A stretch of 64,000 nt of DNA from contig JAOALB010000199.1 in NCBI GenBank assembly GCA_025331125.1, positions 17,559-81,558 on the forward strand. Direction: 5' to 3'. The DNA comes from Mycogone perniciosa. Lineage: Eukaryota > Ascomycota > Sordariomycetes > Hypocreales > Hypocreaceae. Below are positions 1-10,548 of this stretch, in pieces. Numbering within the stretch: the first letter of the stretch is position 1; each line of letters starts with the position of its first letter. The notes under the pieces were generated by a model. It saw only the letters and a list, made by a program, of their open reading frames with translations. It did not search any database and was not told the origin of the DNA. Position numbers and translations under genes: made by a program.

Positions 1-242
1 CTATTATTTAGTTGGAGGACTATTATAAAAGATAAAGCTATTATTTATATAATCACTTCTATACTGGCTATATATACACTAGATCTTCTATAGCTTTTAG
101 CTATTAAATTATTTACAATTTAATTATTTATTTATTATTAACTTAATTAAACTCTTAGTCGTTTTTTTATTACTGTATTATATACAGCTTCCTAGAAGCT
201 ATATATAAATAAGGTTTAGTATAACCTTATTATTTTAATAAA
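1..242. repeat. Left arm of a long inverted repeat (partner 2436-2672)
   Basis: The sequence read forward here matches the reverse complement of 2436-2672 along its whole length, with differences that are mostly C/T and G/A. Shared blocks include GGACTATTATAAAAGA, ATACACTAGAT and GGTTTAGTATAACCTTATTA. The left arm is cut by the window edge, so the full repeat is longer. It is either two copies of one element in opposite orientation or the ends of a foldback unit, later mutated by RIP. Confidence 0.7.
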
Positions 243-419
243 AGCAGATTTTTATTCCCTTTAATAATAAGTTTTATATATAAGCTTTATTTAGAAACTA
301 CTTAAATAGCCTAGCTAAATATTTAAATAAGTTTAAAACTTTAAACTTTATTAACTAAATATATTAATAGCCATAAATCTTAGAAGATATTAAAGTATTT
401 ATATAAGCCTATAAACTAT

Positions 420-693
420 TGTCGCGGAGCGCGGTATAGCTATATAGAGTATAGAGAGAAATGGGAATAAAGCTTGATTCTAGTAATAAAGATACCGTAA
501 TGGCCTCGCTATATATACTCATAGCTAATATAAAGGAAAACGTAGAATATATGCGTTGTAAGCGCCTATACAGTCTAATATATCGCTTACGCGATATGTA
601 TGTCAGCTAGTATCTGCTATATAAGCAGATAAGAGCTCCCTAGCGCTGATAAGTGCTGATAAGTAGTAGGTCCTTAGCCTACCTAACCTAACA
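420..693 (-). mobile_element. Solo LTR, RIP-mutated, with 5-bp target duplication
   Basis: Begins TGTCGCGGAGCG and ends ACCTAACCTAACA on the plus strand. It is flanked on both sides by ACTAT (415-419 and 694-698), a 5-bp target-site duplication typical of LTR retrotransposons. Its reverse complement aligns end to end with the LTR at 6184-6456, sharing blocks such as CTCTTATCTGCTTATA and TAGCGAGGCCATTACGG. Most differences are C-to-T or G-to-A, so this copy was hit by RIP. No internal retroelement region adjoins either end, so it is a solo LTR left by recombination between two LTRs. Confidence 0.88.
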
Positions 694-1451
694 ACTATAT
701 ATTAAAATAAAGGCTTTGCAATCTTTACTATAAAGCTTCCTTTAACTATTACTAGTTTTATTTTATATATAGTTAAATATCTCTATTAATTATATTATAC
801 TATTACTTAAATCTTACTATTATAATACTATTTATAAATATTTATTAATAATAGTCTATTACTTTATAAAAATACTTTTTTTATATTTAGTATTTTACTA
901 TTAATAAAAAAGCTAATTAATATATTTATTTATAGAATTTACTGCCTTTATAATATATTTCATAATATTATATTAAACTGCAGTATATAGTTTATATTAA
1001 AATTCTAAAAATAAGTTTTAAAGTGATTAAAAATTATATTAAAATAATTATTAACCTTTTACTTTTAAACTAATAGCTAAATTAAAAGAGCCTTTTTATA
1101 TTAATATTATTATTAAGCAATTTAAATATATTATTATATAGTAATTAGCTAAAAATGTATAAAGTTAAAAAAAAGTAATATAAAACTTTTATAAAGGAAA
1201 CCTAAAAAAGCTAAGCCTACTATAATAGATATTAAAAGGAATTATAAAAAAGAAATAGCTAAAAAAAAACTAATACCTATAAAGTATTAATTAAAAACTA
1301 TACTGCGCCAAAGCCTATAACTAAACTATATATTATTAATATTAAAAACTATATAATTCGCCCTATTTACCTTTATATTAAAAGTATTAAAATAAATTAC
1401 TTAAAATGTTAATTTATATAAGTAATATAGCTATTTATAGCCAAATAGCGC

Positions 1452-1730
1452 AATAAAGAGGGGGGGTACTATTATAGCACTAACTATAACGCTATATTAA
1501 CGCCCTGTTATATAAACCCCGGTTATATCACTAGGCCCCAACTCGTTCCTAGCTATAGCTTTCTATAAAGCCTTAGGGCTTTCTTGCTCTATACAGCATA
1601 ACAACAATATTTGCCTTAACCTGCCTTTCTATACCATAATAGCCTTAAGGCTTTCTCGCTCTCTACGGCATAATAATAATATTTGCCTTAACCTGCCTTT
1701 CTATACTATAATATAATCCTTTTTAATAAA
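1452..1730 (+). mobile_element. Ty3/Gypsy-like LTR fragment with 72-bp tandem repeat
   Basis: A purine tract (AAAGAGGGGGGG) is followed at once by TACTATTATAGC, the layout of a polypurine tract abutting a 3' LTR in fungal Gypsy elements, whose LTRs often begin TGTCACG-like before mutation. Inside lies a direct tandem duplication: 1571-1642 and 1643-1714 are two copies of a 72-bp unit (CCTTARGGCTTTCTYGCTCT...) differing mainly by transitions. The LTR ends were not found, so the boundaries are approximate. Confidence 0.5.
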
Positions 1731-2435
1731 TTTATAAAAGTTTTATATAATACTTTTATAGTTTTTAATAAATTATTAATAATAATTAATAAATTTCAAA
1801 AAGCTTTAAACTTTTTTAACTATTATAAATATAAGCTAATCTTTTATTATTTATACTTTTAATCAATTTATATATATTTCTTTAAAAGTAATAATATACT
1901 TTAAAAAAATAACCTTTTATATATAAAATATATATTCCTTTATTTTTATAAATAGTTTAGTATTTTATAATATTTATAATACTTTATAAATATATTCTTT
2001 ATATCCTTTAAAGGTATTTAAAAAGATTAAAATATTATTTAAATAAATAATTATAAAGATATTAAAATATATTCTTAATATATTATTAATTATTTTTTAA
2101 AATATTATAAAACTATTAATAAAATTAAAAGGTATAATTTAATATTTAAATAAACTATACTTAATTTAAAAGGCAGTTATTTATTTATATTCTTTTTTAA
2201 TTTAAGCAAAGTTATAAGTACCTTTAAAGTTTAATACTTTAAACTACTTTTTTTATATAATTTATTCTATAATTCTATAATTAATAGTAATAATGTTTTA
2301 TTTTTAATAATAGCTTTAAATAAACTATAAATTGTTTCTAATTAACTATAGTTTATGTTTTTTTTAATATAAATATAATAAAATAGTTTATTTTTAATAA
2401 AAAACATTAAATATACCTTTTAATTAATATATTTG

Positions 2436-2672
2436 TTAAAATAATAAGGTTATACTAAACCTTATTTATATATAGTTTCTGGGAAGCTATATATAATATA
2501 GTAATAAAGAACTACCTAAAAGTTTAATTAGGTTAATAATAAATAAATAATTAAATTATAAATAATCTAATAGCTAAAAGCTATAAAATATCTAGTGTAT
2601 ATACAGCTAGTATAAAAGTAATTATATAAATAATAGCTTTGTCTTTTATAATAGTCCTTTAACTAGATAATA
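2436..2672. repeat. Right arm of the long inverted repeat (partner 1-242)
   Basis: Reverse complement partner of the first 242 bases. The arms enclose about 2.2 kb that contains a solo LTR and a Gypsy-type LTR fragment, so the enclosed DNA has received later insertions. Differences between arms are mainly transitions, as expected if both were mutated independently by RIP. Confidence 0.7.
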
Positions 2673-4880
2673 GGAATATAGTGGTAGAATTAGGTTTATA
2701 GCCCTAATTTTATTTTCCGTAAAATTTATTTATATAGGAAATCGGCTAAATCGACTTACAGCCATACAAACAGGAAACCATTTTAGTTAGATTTTTCACA
2801 ATAGCCATTATAGCCATTATATTGAGTCTAGGGTAGGCGGGATAGCTGGTCCTAGCTTAATTGTTATCGTTAAAGATAATAGAAATTTCCTAACTTATAC
2901 TAAAGTTCCTCCGGAACTCGGTATAAATAAAGTTATTTATAGTATAATCCTTTATATATAAAAATATACTAGTCTTTTATATATATTCAAAATACTTAAA
3001 ATAGCTTTGATAGCTATTTTATTATATATTTATAGCAATTCTTTTAATTAAATTTAAATAGTATTTATTTAATTTACTTTTAAAGTTATTATATATAAAT
3101 AATATATCTTTTAATTTTAAAAGTATAATATTATATAGTAATAGTTTATATTATAAAAAGTTATTTTTATCTTTATTATTAAAGTTACTGCTATTAGTTT
3201 ATTCTTTATTACTTATAGTAATTTAATTAAAATATTAATAGTTAATTATAGTAATTATATATTTATTTAAGATACTATTATCTTTATTTAACTTTATATA
3301 ATTATAGTTTAAATTTTATTTTATTAAACTATTTAAATAGAGTTAATATTTATTTATTTTATTTTCTTTAAAGATATCTTCAAAAATTCAAGATTTAAAT
3401 TTTAACCAATATCCCTTTTAATTTATTATATATATTTCTTTAAGTTATTTTAAATATTACCTGCTTTTATTATGATTAAATCTATAAATAAAATAGCTAC
3501 TATTTTAGTATATAGTCTAGCTAAATAATATATAATTAATTGCTTTGAAAATTAAATTGACCTTTTATTTAAGTTTTAATATAAACTTTCAAAGTTTCCT
3601 AACTTTTTGCTTTTATAAAGCTTTATAATCCTTTAAAATATATTTTAGTCTATTATAATTATAAGAAATAACCTTTACTTTTCCTTTTTTAAAAGTATTT
3701 AAATTTATTTAATTAAACTCTTTATTATTTAAGTTAATAATATATTTCTATTACTTTTTACTTTAATTTCTATATTTTTAATATTTATAAACTTTCTTAA
3801 ATTACTATTATTTCTTTTTTATATTTCAATAAAGTTTATAAAGTAAACTATTTATATATTTACATTTTTCAATAAATTTAATAATACTTTTATTATAAAA
3901 GAATTTATAAACTTCCCTTTTAACTTTAATTTAAACTTATTATAAAAGTATTTAATAAAAGTAAAGTTTTCTTATTTATTTATTATAGTATATATTTTAT
4001 TAATATTATTAAAGATATTTTTTAATTCTTTTTTAAATTATTTATAGCTAGTAAATATAAATTATAGTTATTTATTAACTTTATTTTTAGTATTAAAGAA
4101 ATCCCTTTAAATACATTTAAATTACTTTAAAGTATTTCCTTTAAATTATTTAGCAGTTAAAAAGACTTTATCAATATTTATATTAAAGCTGGTTAACAAG
4201 TAGGGAAAATAGTTATATAGTTAAATAAAAAATAGTTAAAGTACTATTGTACTTTTATTAAAGGGTTTAAAAGGTTATATTTTAAGTAACTTTTTTAAGT
4301 CCTTTAAAGATTGATTCCCTTTAAGGTTTAGTATAAAGTTTAGAGTATATATAGGCAATATTTAATTTTATAAATTATCATAGTTATTTATTATTAGTAA
4401 ATTATTTAATTAAACTTAGCGTTTTAAATACTTAAATACTAATAGTATTACTTTGATTTTATATAATTAACTTTTATATATTAAAAGGCTTCCTTTAAAT
4501 AATTTTATAAAATTAGCAATTTTAATAAATATAATTTATTAATAACTATTCAAGTAACTATATTAATCATTATAATTTATCTAGTTTTATATATAAAAGA
4601 GATATATAATAAATATATTTAGATTATATATAGATTATAGTTATATTGGATTACCTTAGCTTATATTCTATAATTTAAGTAATCTGTAGTTTATAGTAAT
4701 CCAAGTAATCCTTTCTAATTAAATAGTCGTTCTATTGTTTTTCCGAGGTATATACCGCCCTGGACCCTTTATACGGCTATAAAAGCGTCAGGTTATAACA
4801 CTTAACCTAATAAATATATATATAATATTATAAAAGTATTTAACTTATATTTAAAATTAAAATAATTTTTAATTCATTTA

Positions 4881-4899
4881 TATTATTATTATTATTATT

Positions 4900-4938
<39 letters not shown>
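4881..4938. repeat. TTA/TA microsatellite
   Basis: A run of TTA triplets passes into about 17 TA dinucleotides. It lies inside RIP-degraded DNA and has no evident function. Confidence 0.9.
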
Positions 4939-4941
<3 letters not shown>

Positions 4942-5210
4942 TTAATAAATTACTATAATTTAATAGAAATATAATAAAAATATAAAGAAATTATACATAA
5001 ATTATATTTAATTAAAGTTAATTAACCTATTATATTATAAAAATTAAACTATATCTTATATATGTCTCTATAATAAACATAAAAAATTGTATTTTATGAC
5101 TTAAAGTTAAATTATATTATAAAAAAACTAACGTTTTTTTCATTAGTTTTTAAAGGACCTATTAATAAATAAAGTAATATAAATACTTTTTTAAAAAGTT
5201 ATATATTTAA

Positions 5211-6183
5211 AAGTTACATGGCTATTCTTGCAAAGGGTCTGATAAGGTTATAGGGGCTGGGTCAGGTTAAGCTGACCTGTTAGAGTTCATCCGACCGAGT
5301 CAGATCAGGTACTTAGACCCCTGTAGGGGTGGGATGATAAAGGGGGGGGAGGGTCAGTTGGTCTATCTACCCCAAAATGTAAGCCCATACCGTGCATGTG
5401 GATTAGTGACCTTATATGTTATGTAACGTTTTCTTTACAAGCAGTCAAGGGCTGACATGTGATCTTATGCAATCTTGAGCATAGTACACTTACAATTCGC
5501 GTTTTTAGCTAGCATACAGTTTCTAGTAGTGTCGACATCGTGACGGGTAATGAAAAAAGCCAACCAGTTAAGCCCACACTCTAGGGCACAAAGATCCACG
5601 AGCGCCTTCACTATAGATCTCCTATAGCAAAGTAACCTCGATCACACTCGGTCTTGGAACTCTGTCTGACTCAAGGGCTATAAAGTGATTCACGACTTGA
5701 CACCCTCGTACCAACTTACTTGTCTTCCTCATATAGAGTAGTCTCCGCCTACGCATCTCTCCTCCGGTCACTCTTGGACATGATCGCCACATTCCCAAGG
5801 GGACGCCCAGAGATTTTAGAATGCATCCTTACTTTGCTTTATGTAGCTATTCTAATAAAGCTGGGCTAGTTCATAACGTGGTCTCTGAGGTTACGTACGC
5901 AGGCCAACGAAGAAAATGACAATCCATACTATGCGGGCGCTTCGTATTACATACCCACCTCAAGGAGGTTACTATCCGTCTCTCCGGCCCCGCTTTCCGA
6001 CTGCTCGGTATTATTGGAACTCGACTACTAGAGCTCTCACCAGGAAGCTTGTTCATACTGCGACGAACCGAATCTTTAGTCAAGGCAGCCTTGATCAAGT
6101 TGACCAACGGGCTCCAGCTCGATCGGACTATCTGTACCAACATCTGAAGATAGTCAGAAAGCCAATTTCACAATGAAACTATC
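5211..6183. other. Border zone, no supported gene
   Basis: Base composition returns to normal at about 5210. I see no intact gene. From the ATG at 5780 a frame reads 29 codons to a TAG at 5867-5869, then stays open in the same phase to about 6022. Together these could be a decayed gene of roughly 80 codons, but I recognise no domain. A G-rich stretch (AAAGGGGGGGGAGGG) sits near 5340. Confidence 0.4.
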
Positions 6184-6456
6184 TGTTGGGTTAGGTAGGC
6201 TAGGGACCCACCGCTTATCAGCGCTTATTAGCGCTAGAGAACTCTTATCTGCTTATACAGCAGATACAAGCTGACATACACATCGCATAAGCGATGTGTC
6301 AGACTGTATAGGCGCTTGCAACGCATACATTCTACATTTTCCTTTATGTTAGCTATGTGGATATATAGCGAGGCCATTACGGCACATTCTCTGATAGAAA
6401 AAAGCTTCATTACTCATCTCTCGATGCTCCACATAGCTGTGCCGCGCTCCGTCACA
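6184..6456 (+). mobile_element. Solo LTR, nearly unmutated, with 5-bp target duplication
   Basis: Starts TGTTGGGTTAGG and ends CTCCGTCACA. The flanking 5 bases are identical, CTATC at 6179-6183 and 6457-6461, so both ends are exact. It is the same family as the LTR at 420-693 but in the opposite orientation and far less mutated. No gag or pol sequence adjoins it. It sits about 360 bp upstream of the small secreted protein gene and could influence that promoter (inference). Confidence 0.92.
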
Positions 6457-6712
6457 CTATCCAATGATAGTTATAGCTTTGTGGTAGTATATCTTGTCAA
6501 TATACGCTATCATCCTATACAGTATGGCTAATGGCCCACCCTCTTGTCGCTGTTCGCTCCATAAGGTGAGATTTTACGGAAGGTAATCAAACACGCCGAT
6601 CACGAAGAACGAAGACATGATCAGGCCGTGTCAATCGGCGCAAATAGCGAAGCCACGCGAGCTTAGGCGGTGTCGGGCGAGCCCAATTGAAGATCCATTC
6701 ACCATCACAAGG

Positions 6713-6720
6713 TATAAATA
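6713..6720 (+). promoter_or_regulatory. TATA box of the small secreted protein gene
   Basis: TATAAATA lies 100 bp upstream of the start codon at 6813, a spacing that fits a fungal TATA promoter with a 60-70 base leader. Most other genes in the window show no comparably clear TATA box. Confidence 0.6.
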
Positions 6721-6812
6721 AACGTATATTTGTCTTTCAAAGTGTGAAATACCGTTAGCCATTCTCTAAAATTCAAGTATACCCGTTCTCAAAATCGTCG
6801 CAACACTCTGAA

Positions 6813-7224
6813 ATGCGCCCTACACTTCTTCTCTCTCTTGTTTGTGCAAGCAATGTGGCCCTGGCTGCTGATTGCTGGCCAGCAGCATCCTATGGTTGCT
6901 CAGCCAGTGATTTCCTCCATGCTGCAGCGCAAATCTGCGATGATGGGAAGCCCTCCTACTCGTGGCCTTGTGGTGTAGTCGGTCAAAGACACGCCTTTAT
7001 TGATGCCACATACTCTGGATCAGGTTCGCGCTCTCAATGCTGGGTAAGTTGAATATGTGCTAGTTACTGGTGGCTGAATACAAACCAATAATTTATCTCT
7101 ATAGTGTGCAATGTATAATATTGTCGCGCAATGTCGGGCTGCAGGAGGGACAACTGGGGGCCAGTGGACCTGGTCTTATAATGGAGTCACTGAAAATTAT
7201 TCTCTTCGTGACAGACTGGGATAA
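6813..7224 (+). CDS. Small secreted cysteine-rich protein (effector candidate)
   Basis: Predicted 116 residues in two exons, 6813-7043 and 7105-7224, with a 61-bp intron (GTAAGT...ATAG) in phase 0. Residues 1-19 form a classic signal peptide: a hydrophobic LLLSLVCASNVALA core ending in ALA. The mature part has seven cysteines (positions 21, 29, 42, 53, 76, 78 and 87), with the Cys-Trp-Cys at 76-78 built across the splice junction, and several Trp/Tyr residues. No known domain is recognised. Small size, secretion signal, high cysteine content, a strong TATA box and a site beside a solo LTR at the edge of RIP-degraded DNA all fit a fungal effector or secreted antimicrobial. The odd cysteine count leaves one unpaired or a dimer. 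Function is unknown. Confidence 0.75.
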
Positions 7225-7944
7225 GATAAGGATTAAAATTGGTCTATTGGTGTGTCGTCTGAAGTCTCTTAATATGAGCAAATATATTATGACCAAATAT
7301 CCCTTTATTGCGTGATATTCTCTCTGTCCGGCTGTGACCCTATCACTCGTTCTAACGCATATCTCACCCTTCTTATCTTAAGTGTTAAGTCTTATATGTT
7401 GTGATGTTACGTGGTACGCTCTTCCAGTATTATTAGAGTATTATATAGGGGATAGACTATAAATGATAATTAATAATTGAATAAAATAAGAATTCTATTC
7501 GCTGTCTAATATCAACATTAGCGATATTGTGACGATTGTCCATACGTTGGGGTCATTATTTTTTCCGTAAGCAGCCTGCATCGCAAAAGAATTACTACTG
7601 CCTTGACTTGGAATCACGGTTCGTGAATTTTATGCCAGATCTTCTTAACTTTAACCCTATCGATTTGGACACCAAAAGTCTACATACATTCTTGATTAGC
7701 GCTCAAGTTGCATTATTTGGGTGAAGTTTAAACAAAGTTGCACAGTGAACGCGGAGTTGCTTAACAACAACAACAACCTTAAGTTAAATCACCAAAAGCC
7801 CCATTAAGATGCATTTAACCTTAATGACTGTGATATGTTATTTAATGGGCGAGAACCTCCCCTGGAAGCCAGTCATCATGATTACATCCAACAAAGTCTT
7901 CACATACCAGTCACTATCAATTCATTATCCATTCATCCATCAAG
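7225..7944. other. Intergenic, no gene seen
   Basis: AT-leaning spacer between the secreted protein and the 2EXR gene. Short open frames here have no protein-like composition. A CAACAACAACAAC run near 7765-7780 lies in the probable promoter of the next gene. Confidence 0.6.
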
Positions 7945-8928
7945 ATGACAAAAAAACACACCTTTCATCAATTCCTAGACCTGCCTGCTGAGATCAGACT
8001 CAGTATTTGGGAACTCGCCCTTAGGCCACATCAGAGTGGCGCTCACTTCTTCTCCGTCACCAACACATTTAATGACGGCAAAAGCCTGAAGAATCTCGCC
8101 GTCACCGATAATGACGATGAAGAACCATGGGGTTGCCTCCTTGCAGCACCAAAGACAATCCAGTTCAACAGACCAAAGCACTCTTGGACGCACGGCAACT
8201 CTTCAACATATATCTATGATGCCGGTCTCTGGACCGCCTGCTGGGAATCGCGTTTGGTCATGCAAAAGCATTATATCAAGCTCAACGCAGGCTATCCATT
8301 GGAGTTGAGCGGATTCCGGCACAAGAACGAACGCTGGCAATTTGCACTCTTCCCACACCAAGACCTGATTGTTCTGCAGCCCTTTCGCACCCGATCTGTG
8401 TGGAAAACTGCATATCCACCCGACATACCAATGGCCCTGCACCGAGATGGATGGGACAACCAGTTCAAAAACATTGCCGTCGAGTACGACCCGAGTTGGA
8501 TCAACATTGACCCATCAATGACTCGGCGTCAACTGCTGGAAGAAGATAGCACTCGCGGGTTTTTCCTTCGTGCACTGCACGCAATCACGGCGACATGGGC
8601 ACCAGGAAAGTTCGGGATATGGCTGGTTGACTACACATTGCGAAGGCGTCGAGACTTGGACGCTTCAAGGTACGGGAAAGTCCACACATTTTTCGGCAAC
8701 GACAGGAAGTTCGTAGAAACCAATGCGTTAAGCCTGGACTGGACTATCTATGCAGAGAACACGGCGCTACACTTCATGGACATAATCCATCAGCGTGGTT
8801 TTAACTTTCAGTGGTTTCGGGAGAACCTCGACTACCCAGTTCGCCATCCAATGATGATGGGCCATGAGCCTTGGTATCCCAGGTCTATGAGACATGTGGT
8901 CGGACTTCTCTGTTGCGAAACAGTCTGA
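7945..8928 (+). CDS. 2EXR domain-containing protein
   Basis: Single-exon gene of 327 residues. The N-terminus, FHQFLDLPAEIRLSIWELAL (residues 7-26), is the hallmark of the 2EXR family: an F-box-like FxxLPxEIRxxIWxxAL helix found in very many copies in filamentous ascomycetes. The remaining 300 residues are rich in aromatic and charged residues, as is usual for the family, and carry no catalytic motif that I recognise. No signal peptide or membrane segment is seen. The molecular function of 2EXR proteins is not established; resemblance of the N-terminal helix to F-box proteins suggests a protein-interaction role. The start chosen is the only Met that precedes the conserved helix. The reading frame is intact, so the gene appears functional despite lying near the RIP-degraded flank. 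Confidence 0.85.
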   Translation: MTKKHTFHQFLDLPAEIRLSIWELALRPHQSGAHFFSVTNTFNDGKSLKNLAVTDNDDEEPWGCLLAAPKTIQFNRPKHSWTHGNSSTYIYDAGLWTACWESRLVMQKHYIKLNAGYPLELSGFRHKNERWQFALFPHQDLIVLQPFRTRSVWKTAYPPDIPMALHRDGWDNQFKNIAVEYDPSWINIDPSMTRRQLLEEDSTRGFFLRALHAITATWAPGKFGIWLVDYTLRRRRDLDASRYGKVHTFFGNDRKFVETNALSLDWTIYAENTALHFMDIIHQRGFNFQWFRENLDYPVRHPMMMGHEPWYPRSMRHVVGLLCCETV

Positions 8929-10051
8929 TTTCGCTGTTCATGTATGCAGGGTGCAGGTGCAGGACTACAAGCTATTCGGGGATAATGACTTGGACTTGTC
9001 TGTTATACCGTCCGAATCCCAACATCAATCACGTCCGCACTAATTGTTTGGCTGTTAAGGGACTGATACTAAGGGCCTATCAGATATGTTCAAATGAATC
9101 TCTTTTATAGTACATTAATCAAGCTATTTTTGTATTCCCTTTATACATCCTTTTAACCGATTTGCGCTGCGCGATGCATCACAACTTGGTGGTTTCCTTC
9201 GTGCATAACAAGTGTCGATCGCATCACGATTGACCCTTGAAATAATAATTTCCACATAATTACGGAGTATATATGTATAAATATGCATGCTCTCCTGAAT
9301 GTCGACATGCTCGAGCCATGTTCTAACCGGTTTGATGTCGACTGACAGTGGCAAAGTCCACTTTCAGCTAGCTTCATGTGCGCCACGTCTCATTGAGGCA
9401 GTGAGACTTTGTATATCATAGTGACTGATAAACTGAATCATAATGATAAAGTGATGGGCGCCAATATGATACCAGCTTTCTGTTAAAGATACCTTTCTTT
9501 CCATTTGAACTTGATGAGGCTCACGATCTGCCATAGACATGGCCAAAGGCTTGTATCCTGCGCACATGACCCAAGCCTTGCAAAAGACATCGTTCATATA
9601 TGCAAGGGTGTATGTAATAAGCGAACTAAACTAAGGTATGCAGAATCCTTCTGCACCTAAAAAGTAGATACAAGACAAGACAGTTTGGCTCCTCTTTTCG
9701 CGGGGAAGATCCCCCCTTGCGCGCGGCGCCAAGTACTTCATGTGAGGGATCTCAAGCCGTCTCAGGCTAGATGGTACGGAGTAGATAGCATAGCAATGCA
9801 ATCCATTATGATCAACTATGCTATGCGGCATCACAAATTGCCTCGCGAGCAGGTTAAGATATCAAGCGAAATGAACCGCTACTGCTTCAGCACGGAAACT
9901 TTCCCGCTTTTGTCTCATATCTGGAGAGCTGCGGTTGGAGTAGTAAATGAGAGGAGGCTATGGATCGTCTGTTTCACAGGGGCAGATACACTGAACTTTC
10001 CAAGGGCAAGGCTCCAGAGTCTGTTCTGTTACGTTACACCACATGTCTGGT
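8929..10051. other. Intergenic, no gene seen; two TACGGAGTA motifs
   Basis: More than 1.1 kb without a convincing gene. An open frame of 122 codons at 9685-10053 has no recognisable domain and poor composition, so I do not call it. The 9-mer TACGGAGTA occurs at 9261-9269 and 9775-9783 (see findings). Confidence 0.55.
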
Positions 10052-10065
10052 GAGAATTCTCATTT

Positions 10066-10106
<41 letters not shown>

Positions 10107-10417
10107 AATACTCGTATATCTTTACTCCGTATTTGCACATCACTTTCAATTGTGCCCCACCACCAAATTAATTATCGTGTGCATACGAAGTACATAGTGT
10201 TATACGACGTACGAAGTACAGGCGAGTCAAAATGCGCCAATTATATCAAATAGTCACATCCATTGCAGAAAACACCTTTATAACAAGGGAGATTTCGGTG
10301 GGTTGCAAGGCTGCAAGGCTGTGAATTTACCCATTTACTATGAGAAATTGGGCTTAGTGGAGGATCGGCTGAACACAAGTGGGCGGCTAAGGGTAAGTGG
10401 TGTGCAAATAGAGATGT

Positions 10418-10449
<32 letters not shown>

Positions 10450-10463
10450 AAATAAGAATTCTC
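10052..10463. mobile_element. Foldback or MITE-like element with inverted ends
   Basis: The left end GAGAATTCTCATTTACACACACAC (two adjoining parts) is mirrored by the reverse complement of the right end, GAGAATTCTTATTTACACAC. The symmetry continues inward beyond the microsatellites: left TATTTGCACATCACTTTC against right-end complement TATTTGCACACCACTTAC. The arms are roughly 90-100 bp each around a central part of about 200 bp with no coding capacity. The left arm carries a CA/TA microsatellite (10066-10108), the right arm a TG tract (10414-10450). I could not define a clean target-site duplication, so the exact ends and the class are open. It lies about 85 bp upstream of the carboxylesterase start and may overlap its promoter. 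Confidence 0.6.
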
Positions 10464-10548
10464 TTACATAAAGGTCGCGGACGGGACAGAGAGGATGTTT
10501 TCGTTTCATCAGTATACCGATATCTCCTTGGATTAGACTAGCATTTTA

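Larger units (their letters stand above)
1..5210. repeat. AT-rich RIP-degraded transposon block (left flank)
   Basis: Almost uninterrupted A/T sequence with very high TpA content and no open reading frame of note. Scattered islands keep retroelement character: a solo LTR (420-693), a purine tract followed by an LTR-like start near 1450, and a second LTR-like patch near 4740-4800 (GGTATATACCG, then CCCTTTATACGG). The density of TA and stop codons on both strands is what C-to-T mutation of repeated DNA (RIP) produces. A segment at about 2680-2930 is less AT-rich and could be an older unique sequence; I cannot name it. Mitochondrial origin is unlikely because the matching right flank contains reverse transcriptase. 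Confidence 0.85.

Noticed and set aside
4881..4938. TA-rich run as a replication origin
   Set aside because: A simple microsatellite inside RIP debris; nothing else supports an origin.
1..5210. Nuclear copy of mitochondrial DNA, because of high AT content
   Set aside because: LTRs with target duplications here, and reverse transcriptase in the matching right flank, point to RIP-mutated transposons; no mitochondrial gene is recognisable.
7070..7315. 81-codon frame at the secreted-protein gene
   Set aside because: It overlaps the intron and second exon in another frame; the spliced model gives a coherent cysteine-rich protein.
9685..10053. 122-codon open frame as a gene
   Set aside because: No domain, biased composition, and it runs into the inverted-repeat element; no splice-supported extension.
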